Source: an endosymbiont of Acanthamoeba sp. UWC8 (lineage in GTDB: Bacteria > Pseudomonadota > Alphaproteobacteria > Rickettsiales > Midichloriaceae). Taken from it: DNA of 64,000 nucleotides. The stretch is taken from contig NZ_CP004403.1 of the NCBI RefSeq assembly GCF_000730245.1, forward strand, positions 930,001 to 994,000. Direction: 5' to 3'. The translations under genes were made by a program, and so were the position numbers. The notes below the pieces were generated by a model, which was not told where the DNA came from, made no database searches, and saw nothing but the letters and a program-made list of their open reading frames with translations. This document shows, one piece after another, positions 19,034-28,812 of the stretch (positions are counted from its first letter, which is position 1; each line of letters starts with the position of its first letter).

Positions 19034-22000
19034 TTGGCAAGGGCAAGTAACATGCAAGCTATATCGGATATTTACCTTTCTCGCGCACTTGGCCATCGCC
19101 GAAGAAGGCGGAGTATGCAGTATGCTGCATTACTCGCTACCGCTTATATATTACCCCGTCTAAAAACCACTTTCTTTTTTTCTCTACCCGACGAAGCACC
19201 TTTATTTAATCAAAAAGAGTTTGATTTCTTACCTTTGGAGCTTAAAGCTTATACAGGTAAAATTAATAGAAAAGTTATTTCCGAGCCGCACTATTTGAAA
19301 TCGGATGTAAGTGAAACAAGCCAAAGAACTTTCATTTCTGATTACAAAAAATTAAATTTCGGAAATAATAATTTTTCGGTTATACCGATTCAGGAAGTTT
19401 ACCCTAAAAGTTTTTTTAATAAGTTAACTCCTTCATTTGAGTTTAATAGATTCTTTTTCTCAACGCCTAAACATAATACGGCTTATGGCAATTCGAACAC
19501 CGGCTCAGGCAAAAGTCAAAATTTTAAAGGTAGCGAAGAATATTTTTCCGATGACGAAATTAAAGAAGCAGTAAATGAAACTGAAACTTATCATCACTCA
19601 GCTGCTGAGGAAAAAGAAAAACCCTTAAATGTAATAAATTTTTCTTCCGAACAAATAAAACAATTTGTTACTACGGAAAATAAAGAAGATATAAAATCCA
19701 CCGCTTTTTCTTTAATTTCCCCAACAACTCATAACTTCCCAATTGCCGATGCTTATAATTTTTCATTAGGTTTAGCAGATGATAACCACTGCCGTATAAA
19801 TTTATCCGATGTAAATATTCAACCTCAATACAACTCATTTAGCAGTTATATACCTGCCCTTACTTATTCTGATGATAATATTGCAATATTAAAAGCGGAT
19901 TCTTTACCCCAAAAAACTTCCACTTTGGCATTAACCTTTGTTGAGGATGAAAAAGCGGTAAACGGCAATACTGTAAAATTTCTTACTTCAAATAATTTTC
20001 CGTTTTCAACAGAGCAAAATAATTATCCGCTTGCCATTTATCATGGTTCGGCTTCAATAAAGTTTGAAAATAATTCTTCAACCGAGCAAGCGGCAAACAT
20101 TGAAAAGAGCAAGATTGATGTAACATCAGAGGCTGCTAATCCCGAAGTAGAAAAAGATGTTCCGCACTTTCCTCGTAATCAAGAAGAAAATCAAAATAAT
20201 ACTTATCATAATCACCCCCCGACTGTTCCTCCGTTTTTAAACGGTTCAATATGTTTAAAACCCTATATAAAAGAGACTAATGATAAAAATTCTCCAAATA
20301 ACTTATCAAACACGATATCAAATCAATTTAACTGGTCGGATTTTATAAGTAGCAACTTGCTATATTCCGCTTTATATGCATTCGGCGTTGCTGCACTTTA
20401 TAAACTCTCTTTAAAATCCTTTTTTGATGAGCACTCGCTCGTAGAAGATAAAAGTTTAAAGCATAAAGATATAAAACATTCAAATGCCGAGTCTCAAGGT
20501 AAAGAGGAAGATTATAAAACCAAGGAACCCCCTAAAGATGATACCCATAATAAGGAAGAGGATGATAAAGATGAAGGAGACGATCAAAGCGATGGAGATG
20601 ATAAGGATAATCCGAAAGACGGAGACGGTGGTAAAATAAGGGTTACTTCCGAAGAAGAAAGAAGGAAAGCTGAAGAAGATTTAGACACCCCTTCGACCAT
20701 TAGTCTGGACGGTGATTTGGAAGAGGATTTAGAAGGAGTGGATACCGAGTTTGTGACAAATGAAGTTAGACGGGATCATTTCAATGAAGAAGAAAGAAAG
20801 ATAGCTGAAGAAGAAGCAATAGAAGCTGAGAAAATTGCTAAAGAAAAGGCGAGAAAGCTTGAGGAAGAAGCAACAAAAGCAGAGATAGAAGCAACCGTAA
20901 AAAAGCAGGAAGAAGTTAGAAAAGCAGCTAAAAAAGCAGAACAGGATAAAGAAAGCCAAAGAAAATTAGATGAAGAATTAAAGCAACAAGCAACAGAAGA
21001 AAGAGAGCGCGCGCGAAAAGAAAAGCAGAAAGCTAAACAGATAAAAGATAAGAAAAGAAAAATAGAAGATAAGATAAATGAAATAACCGCAGAGGAAGAT
21101 AAGCTTAACTCATTATATAAAAATAAAAATAAGATTAAAGAATCATTAAAAGAAGCTAAACAAATAATCACTGTAAAAACAAATATAATAGAAGATATTA
21201 AGAGTAGTATTGAAGCAAAAAAAAGTTTAAAAAACAAACTCCTGAAAGAGGTTAAGCAAAAACAAGAAATTCTTAAAGAATTGAATATGTTAAAGGAAGA
21301 GCTGTCAGTGCATCTGGTAACATATAATGAACTCAATAATGAAATTGATTCTCAGCTGCAGCTGATACAAAACTCGGAAGAACCAGATGTAGCAGCCTTC
21401 AACCTTTTTAAAGAAATCAAGGAAGCTAAAAAAGCCAAAATTTTAGAAGATATAATTAATATTATAAATCGAAATTTGGTTGAATTAAATGAAGTTGTTG
21501 ATACTTATGATTTGCGGCGAGCTTTAGAAGAGGGTAGCGATATTAACTCGGTTATTCCGATTGTTAACGCTATTATAGAAAATGAAACACGAACGGAAAG
21601 AAATTTAAATAGTGAAATTACTCGTTATAATGAAGAAATATATGCCCTAGGTCTGGATGCTAATGAAGCGCAGAAAGAATCAAACCAAGCAACTCAAAAA
21701 GGTATAAAATTAAAAGATGACTTAAAAACAATTAATGAAAAAATTAAGCTCTTAAGGGGAGAACTTACCGAAGTTTCGCGAACTTTAGATGAAGAAATAT
21801 CCTCACTTGAAGCACAACTAAAGCACTTGAAGCAAGAACTTACCGAAGTTTCACGAACTTTAGATGAAGAAATCCCCTCAATCGAAAACCAACTAAAGCT
21901 TTTGAGGAAAGAACTTACCGAATTTTCGCGAACCTTAAATGAAGAAATTGAAGAAGCTTCTTCAATTCTTTCTAATTTAACCGAAGAACGAGAGTCAAGT

Positions 22001-22264
22001 CCTTCAACTACTCCATTACCGATTCCTTCAACTACTCCATTACCGATTCCTTCAACTACTCCGTTACCGATTCCTTCGCCTACTCCGTTACCGAGCCCTA
22101 CACCTGCCCCGGAAGAAAATATTCCCGCACCTTATCCTAATGATGAAGATTCTTATTTACCCGAATCATTTGCCTTCACTCTGCCATTTGCTGCACCCTT
22201 AGTTCATGTCGGTTTGTCGTTTTTTGAAATAGTTAGAGCTGAAGGTTCGTCCGAATCCATATAA
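19034..22264 (+). CDS. Large repeat-containing coiled-coil protein, unknown function
   Basis: A 1,076-residue protein that I cannot assign to a family. Residues 1-60 hold an arginine run (HRRRRRS) and a short hydrophobic stretch. Residues 60-430 are low in charge and rich in Asn, Ser and Phe. A single hydrophobic segment (about 440-460) precedes an acidic stretch of Lys/Asp/Glu (about 465-550). A long coiled coil (about 560-990) follows, ending in three 25-residue repeats around LTEVSRTLDEEI, then four octapeptides of the PSTTPLPI type and a hydrophobic tail. The first codon may be TTG (19034) or ATG (19052). The architecture suggests a surface or secreted host-interaction protein, which is inference. 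The stop lies one base from that of folE. Confidence 0.75.
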   Translation: MARASNMQAISDIYLSRALGHRRRRRSMQYAALLATAYILPRLKTTFFFSLPDEAPLFNQKEFDFLPLELKAYTGKINRKVISEPHYLKSDVSETSQRTFISDYKKLNFGNNNFSVIPIQEVYPKSFFNKLTPSFEFNRFFFSTPKHNTAYGNSNTGSGKSQNFKGSEEYFSDDEIKEAVNETETYHHSAAEEKEKPLNVINFSSEQIKQFVTTENKEDIKSTAFSLISPTTHNFPIADAYNFSLGLADDNHCRINLSDVNIQPQYNSFSSYIPALTYSDDNIAILKADSLPQKTSTLALTFVEDEKAVNGNTVKFLTSNNFPFSTEQNNYPLAIYHGSASIKFENNSSTEQAANIEKSKIDVTSEAANPEVEKDVPHFPRNQEENQNNTYHNHPPTVPPFLNGSICLKPYIKETNDKNSPNNLSNTISNQFNWSDFISSNLLYSALYAFGVAALYKLSLKSFFDEHSLVEDKSLKHKDIKHSNAESQGKEEDYKTKEPPKDDTHNKEEDDKDEGDDQSDGDDKDNPKDGDGGKIRVTSEEERRKAEEDLDTPSTISLDGDLEEDLEGVDTEFVTNEVRRDHFNEEERKIAEEEAIEAEKIAKEKARKLEEEATKAEIEATVKKQEEVRKAAKKAEQDKESQRKLDEELKQQATEERERARKEKQKAKQIKDKKRKIEDKINEITAEEDKLNSLYKNKNKIKESLKEAKQIITVKTNIIEDIKSSIEAKKSLKNKLLKEVKQKQEILKELNMLKEELSVHLVTYNELNNEIDSQLQLIQNSEEPDVAAFNLFKEIKEAKKAKILEDIINIINRNLVELNEVVDTYDLRRALEEGSDINSVIPIVNAIIENETRTERNLNSEITRYNEEIYALGLDANEAQKESNQATQKGIKLKDDLKTINEKIKLLRGELTEVSRTLDEEISSLEAQLKHLKQELTEVSRTLDEEIPSIENQLKLLRKELTEFSRTLNEEIEEASSILSNLTEERESSPSTTPLPIPSTTPLPIPSTTPLPIPSPTPLPSPTPAPEENIPAPYPNDEDSYLPESFAFTLPFAAPLVHVGLSFFEIVRAEGSSESI
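21761..21985 (+). repeat. 75-bp tandem repeat, three copies, within the coiled-coil gene
   Basis: The unit begins GAACTTACCGAAGTTTCGCG at 21761 and recurs at 21836 and 21911, exactly 75 bases apart. The third copy is diverged and loses similarity toward its end. Each unit encodes 25 residues of heptad-like coiled coil. The period is divisible by three, so copy-number change would keep the frame. Confidence 0.85.
22001..22096 (+). repeat. 24-bp tandem repeat, four copies, proline-rich
   Basis: Three nearly identical units (22001, 22025, 22049) and a diverged fourth (22073) encode PSTTPLPI three times and then PSPTPLPS. This looks like a flexible proline linker near the C-terminus of the coiled-coil protein. 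Near identity at the DNA level indicates recent expansion. Confidence 0.9.
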
Positions 22265-22265
22265 T

Positions 22266-22850
22266 TTATTTTAAAGCGTATAAAAATTCATTTCTTATAT
22301 TGCTGTCTTCATAGAAATTCCCAAGCATCTTAACCGTCCGCATTTTAGCATCCTTACAACCCGAGTGTTTAAATGATAAACAGTTGTGCTTCGCTTCTAT
22401 TACCACTCCCACCCCCTTCGGCTGCAAATTATTATATATAGCTTCGGCAATTAATACGGTTAATCTCTCTTGAATCTGCAACCTGCCTGCAAATGCCTCA
22501 AGCACTTCTGCAAATTTGCCGATCCCGGCAATTTTTTTATTCGGAATATAGCCGATATGACATTTACCGCTAAAAGGCAAAAAATGATGCTCACAATAAG
22601 AAGTAAAATTTATATCTTTAAGCATAATAATATCATCATATCCCTCAACCTCTTCAATAGTTTCAGCTAATATCTCATCAGGGTTAACGACATAACCGCT
22701 TAAAGAGCTTTGTAAAACTTCTAATATCTTGTAAGGAGATTTTTTAAGCTCCGGTCGGCCAGGGTCATCACCTATACATTCTATTAGACTTCTAATGGCA
22801 TTTATAGCTTTTTGATTAATAGCCCGGTCTTTTTTTAAAATTTTTGACAT
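22266..22850 (-). CDS. folE: GTP cyclohydrolase I
   Basis: FolE converts GTP to dihydroneopterin triphosphate, the first step of folate synthesis and also used for queuosine. The 194-residue protein carries the zinc-site Cys-Glu-His-His in YCEHHFLPF, the GKCHIGYIPN motif, and the region around RLQIQERLT. In the final zinc ligand region it reads AKHNCLSFKHSG where many family members have EAEHMCM, so the second Cys is kept. The gene is convergent with the coiled-coil gene, one base apart. Identification is secure. Confidence 0.94.
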   Translation of the reverse strand: MSKILKKDRAINQKAINAIRSLIECIGDDPGRPELKKSPYKILEVLQSSLSGYVVNPDEILAETIEEVEGYDDIIMLKDINFTSYCEHHFLPFSGKCHIGYIPNKKIAGIGKFAEVLEAFAGRLQIQERLTVLIAEAIYNNLQPKGVGVVIEAKHNCLSFKHSGCKDAKMRTVKMLGNFYEDSNIRNEFLYALK

Positions 22851-23018
22851 AAATTTTACTATATTTAATTATTTTACACCTACATACAAAGAGCAGGTAT
22901 TCTAATCCAATGCAATATTATTTTACATATTTTTAATAATAATCCTGGATATAATCGCAAATGGATCTTATAAAGCTCTTGAAAAACTATCGCAGTAATT
23001 AATTATAACTGATTATAT

Positions 23019-24041
23019 ATGTTAACATGCATCTCAACTTATCTCACCCCGATTCAAAAATCAAATATTGATCTGGATATTGATTTGGGTATATCTACAG
23101 CTTTTCTTGTAACCACTTGTTATTACATACCTGCTCTTACTTACCCCCTGCTCGGCGCTCAAGCATTTAAGCTTACTCTACATATGAGCTTAAGTTATTT
23201 AAAAAGCAAGGATTACATAGGAGAACAATTTCATAAATCAGCTATGATTGCTTTAGACCCGATTTGGCCGATTATTTACCCGATCTGCCTTTCATCACAA
23301 CTTACCCCATACTTTGCCGCACTTATTGAAAACGATGTTTTACTAAAAAGCGCTTCAAACCTATTAAGCTATGCGCCCTTGCTAATAAAAGAACCGATTT
23401 CTTATTTAACATTCAATAGTGCATTAAAATTTTCCGCAGCTTTTACTTCAGGTGTAATTACTCCGATTGTTTATAAAACACTAGATAAAATTTGTAATCC
23501 CTTAACCCGAGATATTGAGAAAAAATTTAATCCTAACAGCAATTATTTAAGTACAAGCAATTTAATACTTACTTCCATACTTCCAGGGTTTTCAGCCCAA
23601 ATTGCAAGTGAATACGCCACCCCTTACGGCTGTTTTATTAAAGGCTTAATTTTACATCTTTCCATGCATGCGATGAATATTGCTCAGCCTAGTTTAGACA
23701 ATATTTACAGCATTACTAAAAGCAGCATAATAAAGGGAGGTATATACGCGGCAGCTAAGGGCGTCGCCGCTGCTTTACCCGTTCCTGCATTTTTGCCCGA
23801 AGCCGTCACCAGATTAGAAATTTATTATAGTAATCGTAAAGCATTAGAGGAATTACTAATTTGGAGTAAAAATACTTATATTGAAAAACTTAAAAATTAT
23901 ATAACAGAGAAAATTTTATGCCTACAGATCCTCGTTTTAGAACTTTTTTATCTTCAGTTGATTTTGTTACCGCAACTGCAATTGTTGCCTCTGCGACATA
24001 TAGCTTATGTGCATCAACTTATCTTAGCCCGTTCATTTTAA
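23019..24041 (+). CDS. Unknown hydrophobic membrane protein (first of a pair)
   Basis: A 340-residue protein rich in Leu, Ile, Tyr and Ala with several likely membrane segments (for example about 24-45, 95-120, 140-165, 185-215 and 235-260). I do not recognise a family. The last 41 residues overlap the next gene by 124 bases in a different frame, and they are leucine-rich and unlike the rest. This suggests that the natural stop lay near 23918 and was lost by a small indel. It is divergent from folE. Together with the following gene it forms a two-gene unit bounded by a terminator at 24781. Confidence 0.6.
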   Translation: MLTCISTYLTPIQKSNIDLDIDLGISTAFLVTTCYYIPALTYPLLGAQAFKLTLHMSLSYLKSKDYIGEQFHKSAMIALDPIWPIIYPICLSSQLTPYFAALIENDVLLKSASNLLSYAPLLIKEPISYLTFNSALKFSAAFTSGVITPIVYKTLDKICNPLTRDIEKKFNPNSNYLSTSNLILTSILPGFSAQIASEYATPYGCFIKGLILHLSMHAMNIAQPSLDNIYSITKSSIIKGGIYAAAKGVAAALPVPAFLPEAVTRLEIYYSNRKALEELLIWSKNTYIEKLKNYITEKILCLQILVLELFYLQLILLPQLQLLPLRHIAYVHQLILARSF

Positions 24042-24775
24042 GTAATGCTGCGCACTTAGGCGCCTCTTACATGTTAAAATATGCGGTAAATAATACCCTC
24101 ATTTCTAAAGATGCAGCAGCAATAGCTGAAACTGCGTTTGTCAGTGCAACTATTTGCATGTCTTTTGCAGGGTTTAGTAATAATATAACTAATTCGGTAG
24201 AAGGAAATTCTTTAAGTGATTGTTTAGGTGTTAAGCCATTGGTTAACACTATATTAGTAGGCGGAATCCCCACTCTATGCTTTGGGCTTATAGGTAAAAC
24301 TTCCAACTATATCTATGGAAATGAAGATAAAAAAGATAAACCCGCAACCGAGAAGGTAGCACCGAATAATACTTCTAAAACCTCTGAAAGTACTGAGGTT
24401 AATAGTATTTTATATTCGACATTTAAAGAAGTAATAGCCCATTATCCAAAATATTATATTCATCTTGTGACCTACGAAGGTTTATTATACGGAGCCGCAC
24501 TCGGAGGTGCATTAAAATATTTAATAAGCTATGCCTTTGCTGATAATAAGCCTGAAGGATGTAAACATAATTTTGCTTTAGGAACAACACTTGCGGCTTT
24601 AGGCGCAGCTAATCACACAGCCTATCAGCTGGTGAATTACGGTAATGATTTTACCAATATCTGCATATCTTCCGCAATTGAAATGTTTGATATGATAATA
24701 GCCACCGGAGCTAAAAATTATTTCTGCAACTTGGTTTCAGCACAACCTGAGCCGGGAAAAGAAAAAACACATTAA
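23918..24775 (+). CDS. Unknown hydrophobic membrane protein (second of a pair)
   Basis: A 285-residue protein with small-residue-rich hydrophobic segments (about 18-50, 65-90, 108-125, 185-205, 220-240). A hydrophilic Lys/Glu/Thr/Ser stretch lies at about 134-165, and the tail is PEPGKEKTH. No family is recognised. The ATG lies within the end of the preceding frame. Similar composition and size suggest that the two neighbours are related or work together in a membrane, which is inference. A perfect hairpin follows its stop codon. Confidence 0.65.
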   Translation: MPTDPRFRTFLSSVDFVTATAIVASATYSLCASTYLSPFILSNAAHLGASYMLKYAVNNTLISKDAAAIAETAFVSATICMSFAGFSNNITNSVEGNSLSDCLGVKPLVNTILVGGIPTLCFGLIGKTSNYIYGNEDKKDKPATEKVAPNNTSKTSESTEVNSILYSTFKEVIAHYPKYYIHLVTYEGLLYGAALGGALKYLISYAFADNKPEGCKHNFALGTTLAALGAANHTAYQLVNYGNDFTNICISSAIEMFDMIIATGAKNYFCNLVSAQPEPGKEKTH

Positions 24776-24780
24776 TAAAA

Positions 24781-24809
24781 CAGCTCTAATGATACGTTTA
24801 TTAGAGCTG
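24781..24809. terminator. Bidirectional terminator between convergent genes
   Basis: A perfect ten-base stem (CAGCTCTAAT pairing with ATTAGAGCTG) closes a nine-base loop, five bases after the stop of the plus-strand gene. It also faces the end of the minus-strand EamA gene. The flanks are A/T-rich but without a long T-run. Confidence 0.7.
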
Positions 24810-24926
24810 CTTATATAGAGCTAAGCCAAGCAATTAATATGATCTTTATATAGGAAAAACTATATATGGATATGAAAAATGTATAAACATGGAATTATAA
24901 AAATATAAAGAGTAAAAATTTTTATA

Positions 24927-25768
24927 TTAAGCAAACTTAATAACTGCTGCTCCAAGCATAATTAAAGATATCCCGCAGACTTTATTTTTAGTAATCTCTT
25001 CTTTTAAAAAGAAAGTACCGAGAAGGGTGGCGATAATTATCGATACTTCCCTAAGAGCTACTACATATGAGGCCGGGCTATTGCGAAAGGCAAATAGAAT
25101 AATGCTATAGGTGCTGAACATTGAAACATTAATAATAAAGCTTGGTAATTTATATCTCCTCAAAGTATTAAGTAGTTGCGCTTTACGCTTTATTATAATA
25201 AACGGTGAAAGAATTAAGGCAGTAGAAATAAACATAATTGAGCCGTAGAAAAGCGAAGGTATGAATTGAACTGCAAGTTTATCAACCACTGAGTATAAAG
25301 AAATAGCGATCCCGACCATACTTGCGGAAAATACAACTTCATTACGGGTAACGGATTTACTTATCGCTATAGATAATATGCCTAAAATTAAGACTAAAAT
25401 TCCGATAAACCCTACAAAAGAAATTTTATCAATACCAAGCATTATTGCAAGTAGAGAGGTTCCTATAATTCCCGTGCCGCGTGAGACCGGGTAAACAATG
25501 GATACTTCCCCGACTTTATAAGACCACCCGAGAAGCGTTAAATAACATGAATGAATAACCCCGGTTAATATTATATAAAAAACAAATTCTTTTGTTATAC
25601 CCCCGAAATCAGAAAGGTAATAAGTGATGGGGAGAGTAATAAATCCTACTGCTAATTGACCGAGCCAAAGCATGGTTAGCCTATCTCCTTTTGTTTTTTT
25701 AGTAAAAAATTCCAGGTAGCATGCAGCATTGCTGCTGATATTACTAATATAAAAGTAAAAGTATCCAT
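24927..25768 (-). pseudogene. EamA/DMT family transporter, frameshifted near the N-terminus
   Basis: A ten-helix drug/metabolite-type transporter. The long open frame uses a TTG at 25784 and gives an unusual N-terminus. In the neighbouring frame an ATG at 25768 reads MDTFTFILVISAAMLHATWN, the canonical EamA start, and runs into the main frame at a six-A tract at 25704-25709 (plus strand). Adding one base there yields NFFTKKTKGD and a 280-residue protein of normal length. All later helices are present, including the second EamA repeat (about 150-280). The substrate cannot be inferred. It is the first of three consecutive disrupted membrane-protein genes. Confidence 0.82.
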
Positions 25769-25911
25769 ATAACCATATAGTCAAAATTTAATTTTTTTGA
25801 TGTTACTTATTGAGAGTGTGCTTTTAGCACTTTTAATTCCAACCCGCAACTACAGGCTTAATTTATAAAAAAGTTAATGATTGATAAGAAATGATATATT
25901 AATAATGAGTG

Positions 25912-28637
25912 TTAAAGTTTTTTATTTATAATAGGGAAATGAAGTGCAAACTCAGTGAACCTTCCTACTTCGGAATTACATTTGATTGATCCGCCGATAT
26001 CTTCCATTACTATTTTGCAAAATGCGAGTCCAATGCCGTTGCCGCTTTTTGAATCAGAATAAAACCTATCAAATATGAAAGGCAAATCTTCTTTTAGTAT
26101 CCCGCGTCCATTGTCCTTAAAATATAAAATATTACCTTCCGTGCGTATATCAATATTTAAAGAACGGGTATTATGCTTGTATGCATATCTGAATAAGTTA
26201 AAAAATAGATGCTTCATATATTGCATCGAACCGTGAAACTTTATATTTTTGGACAAAAGTATTTGAATATGATTCGGATTTGAATTACCTTGGTGATATT
26301 CCGTAATTGATTGTTTTATACATTCGCTAATCAGGTATTCTCCTCTATCATCAGCGATCACGCTACTTTTTAGGGATGTAAGGAGGCTATCAATAATTTT
26401 AATACCTTGAATACTCGTATTTTTTAGAATTTCTATTAATTCTACTAGCTGTGAATGGTAATTATCAATTTCGGATTGCTCTAATTTTGAGCTATCAGCT
26501 AACTTTTTTAAAATCATTTCAATGTGTTGGATACACATATTAAGTGAGCTTAACGGATCTTTAACTTCATGGGCTATTGATGCTCCGAACAACCTCATTG
26601 CCTCAAGTTTCCCTTCATTAACAACTTCTTTTTTTCTTGCAAATAATAAACCGATTAAACTGGAAAAGACACAAACATAAATTAAGAGATATATTGTATC
26701 AAAATCCGTAGGAATATCCGGAACTCCAATTGCAATTCTATAAAACAAATATCCCAAAATGGTGCCGGTTATTAATATTACGATGAAGCTGATCCAATCG
26801 ACCAGCATAGTAAGTAGCATAATTGCTAAAGTTAAATTTATAAGCCATTCAATATGGGCTTCCATCAGCATAAACATAATGGTTGTCATAAACGGCAAAC
26901 AATAAAGCACGGTAATATACCAATAAATAGAAAAGTATTTTTTTATTTTTTCAGGCCAATAATCTTTTACGAGTAACCCTGTACATAAAATGCCTGCAAT
27001 TAGCCGCATTGAGAGCATAAGCAGATAATTTTCAGGCTTTTGATAAGTCCACATAAAATATGGCACGGTATAATTTATACAGCAAAAAATTCCGAACATA
27101 AGATAATTAGCACTAAACTTATCAAGATTAGTTTTCAAATATGATGAAGCGGTTTTAAAGTTAGGTAATAAAGTATAAAAATTTTTTATTGTATTTAGGA
27201 GGACTAATTTACCGGATTTTCGTTGTGTATATCTTCTTTCAATAAATACTATTTTTCGGTTTTCAATAAGATGAACTAACATAAATCCGCTAATGCCGGC
27301 CATACATGTAATAATTGGAACAGCAAATTCTCGTATATTATAATAATTAGAAATAAAATAAGCACACCCGGCAAAAACATTACATACCCAAAAAGATTTA
27401 TTACTTACTTTTAAATCCAGCATACCTAAAAGTAAGGGGATACCTAGTGCTGAAAATGATAATATTTCACTTAAAACTAATACGCTAATAATATTGTAAT
27501 TTCGTAAAGCAATAAACATAGCGATAATGCCGGTTATAAATGTAAATATTCTTAAAAAGAATAATTTAATTCTATCCGTGTAAAACCAATTTGCAGGTAA
27601 TGTATTATGAATAATTAATATACCCGCCGTATTGAGAGCGGAATCAGCAGTAGACATAGTGACTGACAGCATGCCCGCTATTGCGATGCCTCGAATTATA
27701 GGAGGCATTAAATCATCAATTATTTTAGGTATAATTGCTTTAGGTTCTACATCGGGAAATAGTTTTACGGCAGAAAAAGCTATACTCATCACTATAAAAA
27801 TAATAGCAATCTTTAAAAAAAATATAAAAAAGTTATCCTGGTTGCTTGTTTGTGGTCTTTTGCCATTAAATATCGCTGGATTTGCGGAGGAAAAAAGGCA
27901 GAGAAGGGTAATGACCAAAATAAAAATAATGCTAAGTAATCAAAAAATTTCGGATGGTTTAAAATTTGCATATGGGAGTTAGTTTTAAAACTACTAAATA
28001 TACTGTTTAAACCTCCTGCTTCCGTCACTGATACACTTGCAATCAGCGGTACCATTACAATTAGCATTGCAAATTGAAATACATTAGTAACGGTTATTGC
28101 TCGAATTCCTCCGAAAGTTGAATATGCTATTAATAATCCTACTGATAAACAAACGCTTGCCGAATAACTTATCTCTAAAAAAATAAAAGTTAGATATCCC
28201 ATTACCATACATTGCATACTTAAAATTCCTAAGCATACAAAATATCCGATTATTCCGGCAAATCTGCTCGGAGTATAACCGTAAAAATATTCAATCATAT
28301 CCGCAACTGAAATCCTGCCGTTAAACCTACGATCGAATTTCGGAGTTACATATAAAGCAGTAAGTAATATTGAAACAGGGGTACCTATTGAAGCGATAAG
28401 GTATACTAAACCGTCACTATAAAATTGGGCTGCTTCACCTATCGTAGAACCTCCTCCTATCAAACTCACGCTTAGGGTGAGGAGAAGTATAGGAGAGCCG
28501 TATGCCTTATCGGCGATTGCATAATCGTTTGTATCTTTTGTTTTTCTGCCGGCAATTATGCCGATGATTAGGGTAAATACTAAGAAAATTAGTATTATTG
28601 CTTTATCAATATCAAAGTATCTTGCTAAATACTCCAT
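25912..28637 (-). pseudogene. Sodium/solute symporter - histidine kinase fusion, frameshifted
   Basis: The N-terminal frame (27813-28637) has the first helices of a Na+/solute symporter (SSSF, PutP-like) with SLIGGGSTIGEAAQF. The second frame (from about 27812 to 25912) continues with further symporter helices, including the SMSTADSALNTAG region (written MLSVTMSTADSALN in the protein), more membrane segments, and a C-terminal histidine kinase. The kinase has an H-box around AHEVKDPLSSL, a G1 box DNGRGI, an F box FDRFY and a G2 box GNGIGLAF. Adding one T to the T8 tract (coding strand, 27815-27822) joins the frames into about 908 residues. The tract reads U-UUU-UUU-UAA in the first frame, a possible -1 slippage site. 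Symporter-kinase fusions are known (CbrA type) and may sense transported solutes. Confidence 0.82.
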
Positions 28638-28812
28638 GGTAGAAAATCCACTAATATCAAAATTATAATAAGCATTAAATTATTAAAATGCCAAGACTTA
28701 TAGGCGATATATTAAAGTTTATTATAAAATCCCATATTTTATTAAGAACATACTTAGATTTAAATAATTGTGCAATAGGATTATAATGAATTATATAAAA
28801 TAAATGTAATAT

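Noticed and set aside
20776-21336. 186-residue antisense frame within the coiled-coil gene
   Set aside because: It is the shadow of a Lys/Glu-rich coding strand, giving Phe/Ser/Leu-rich sequence, with no ribosome binding site.
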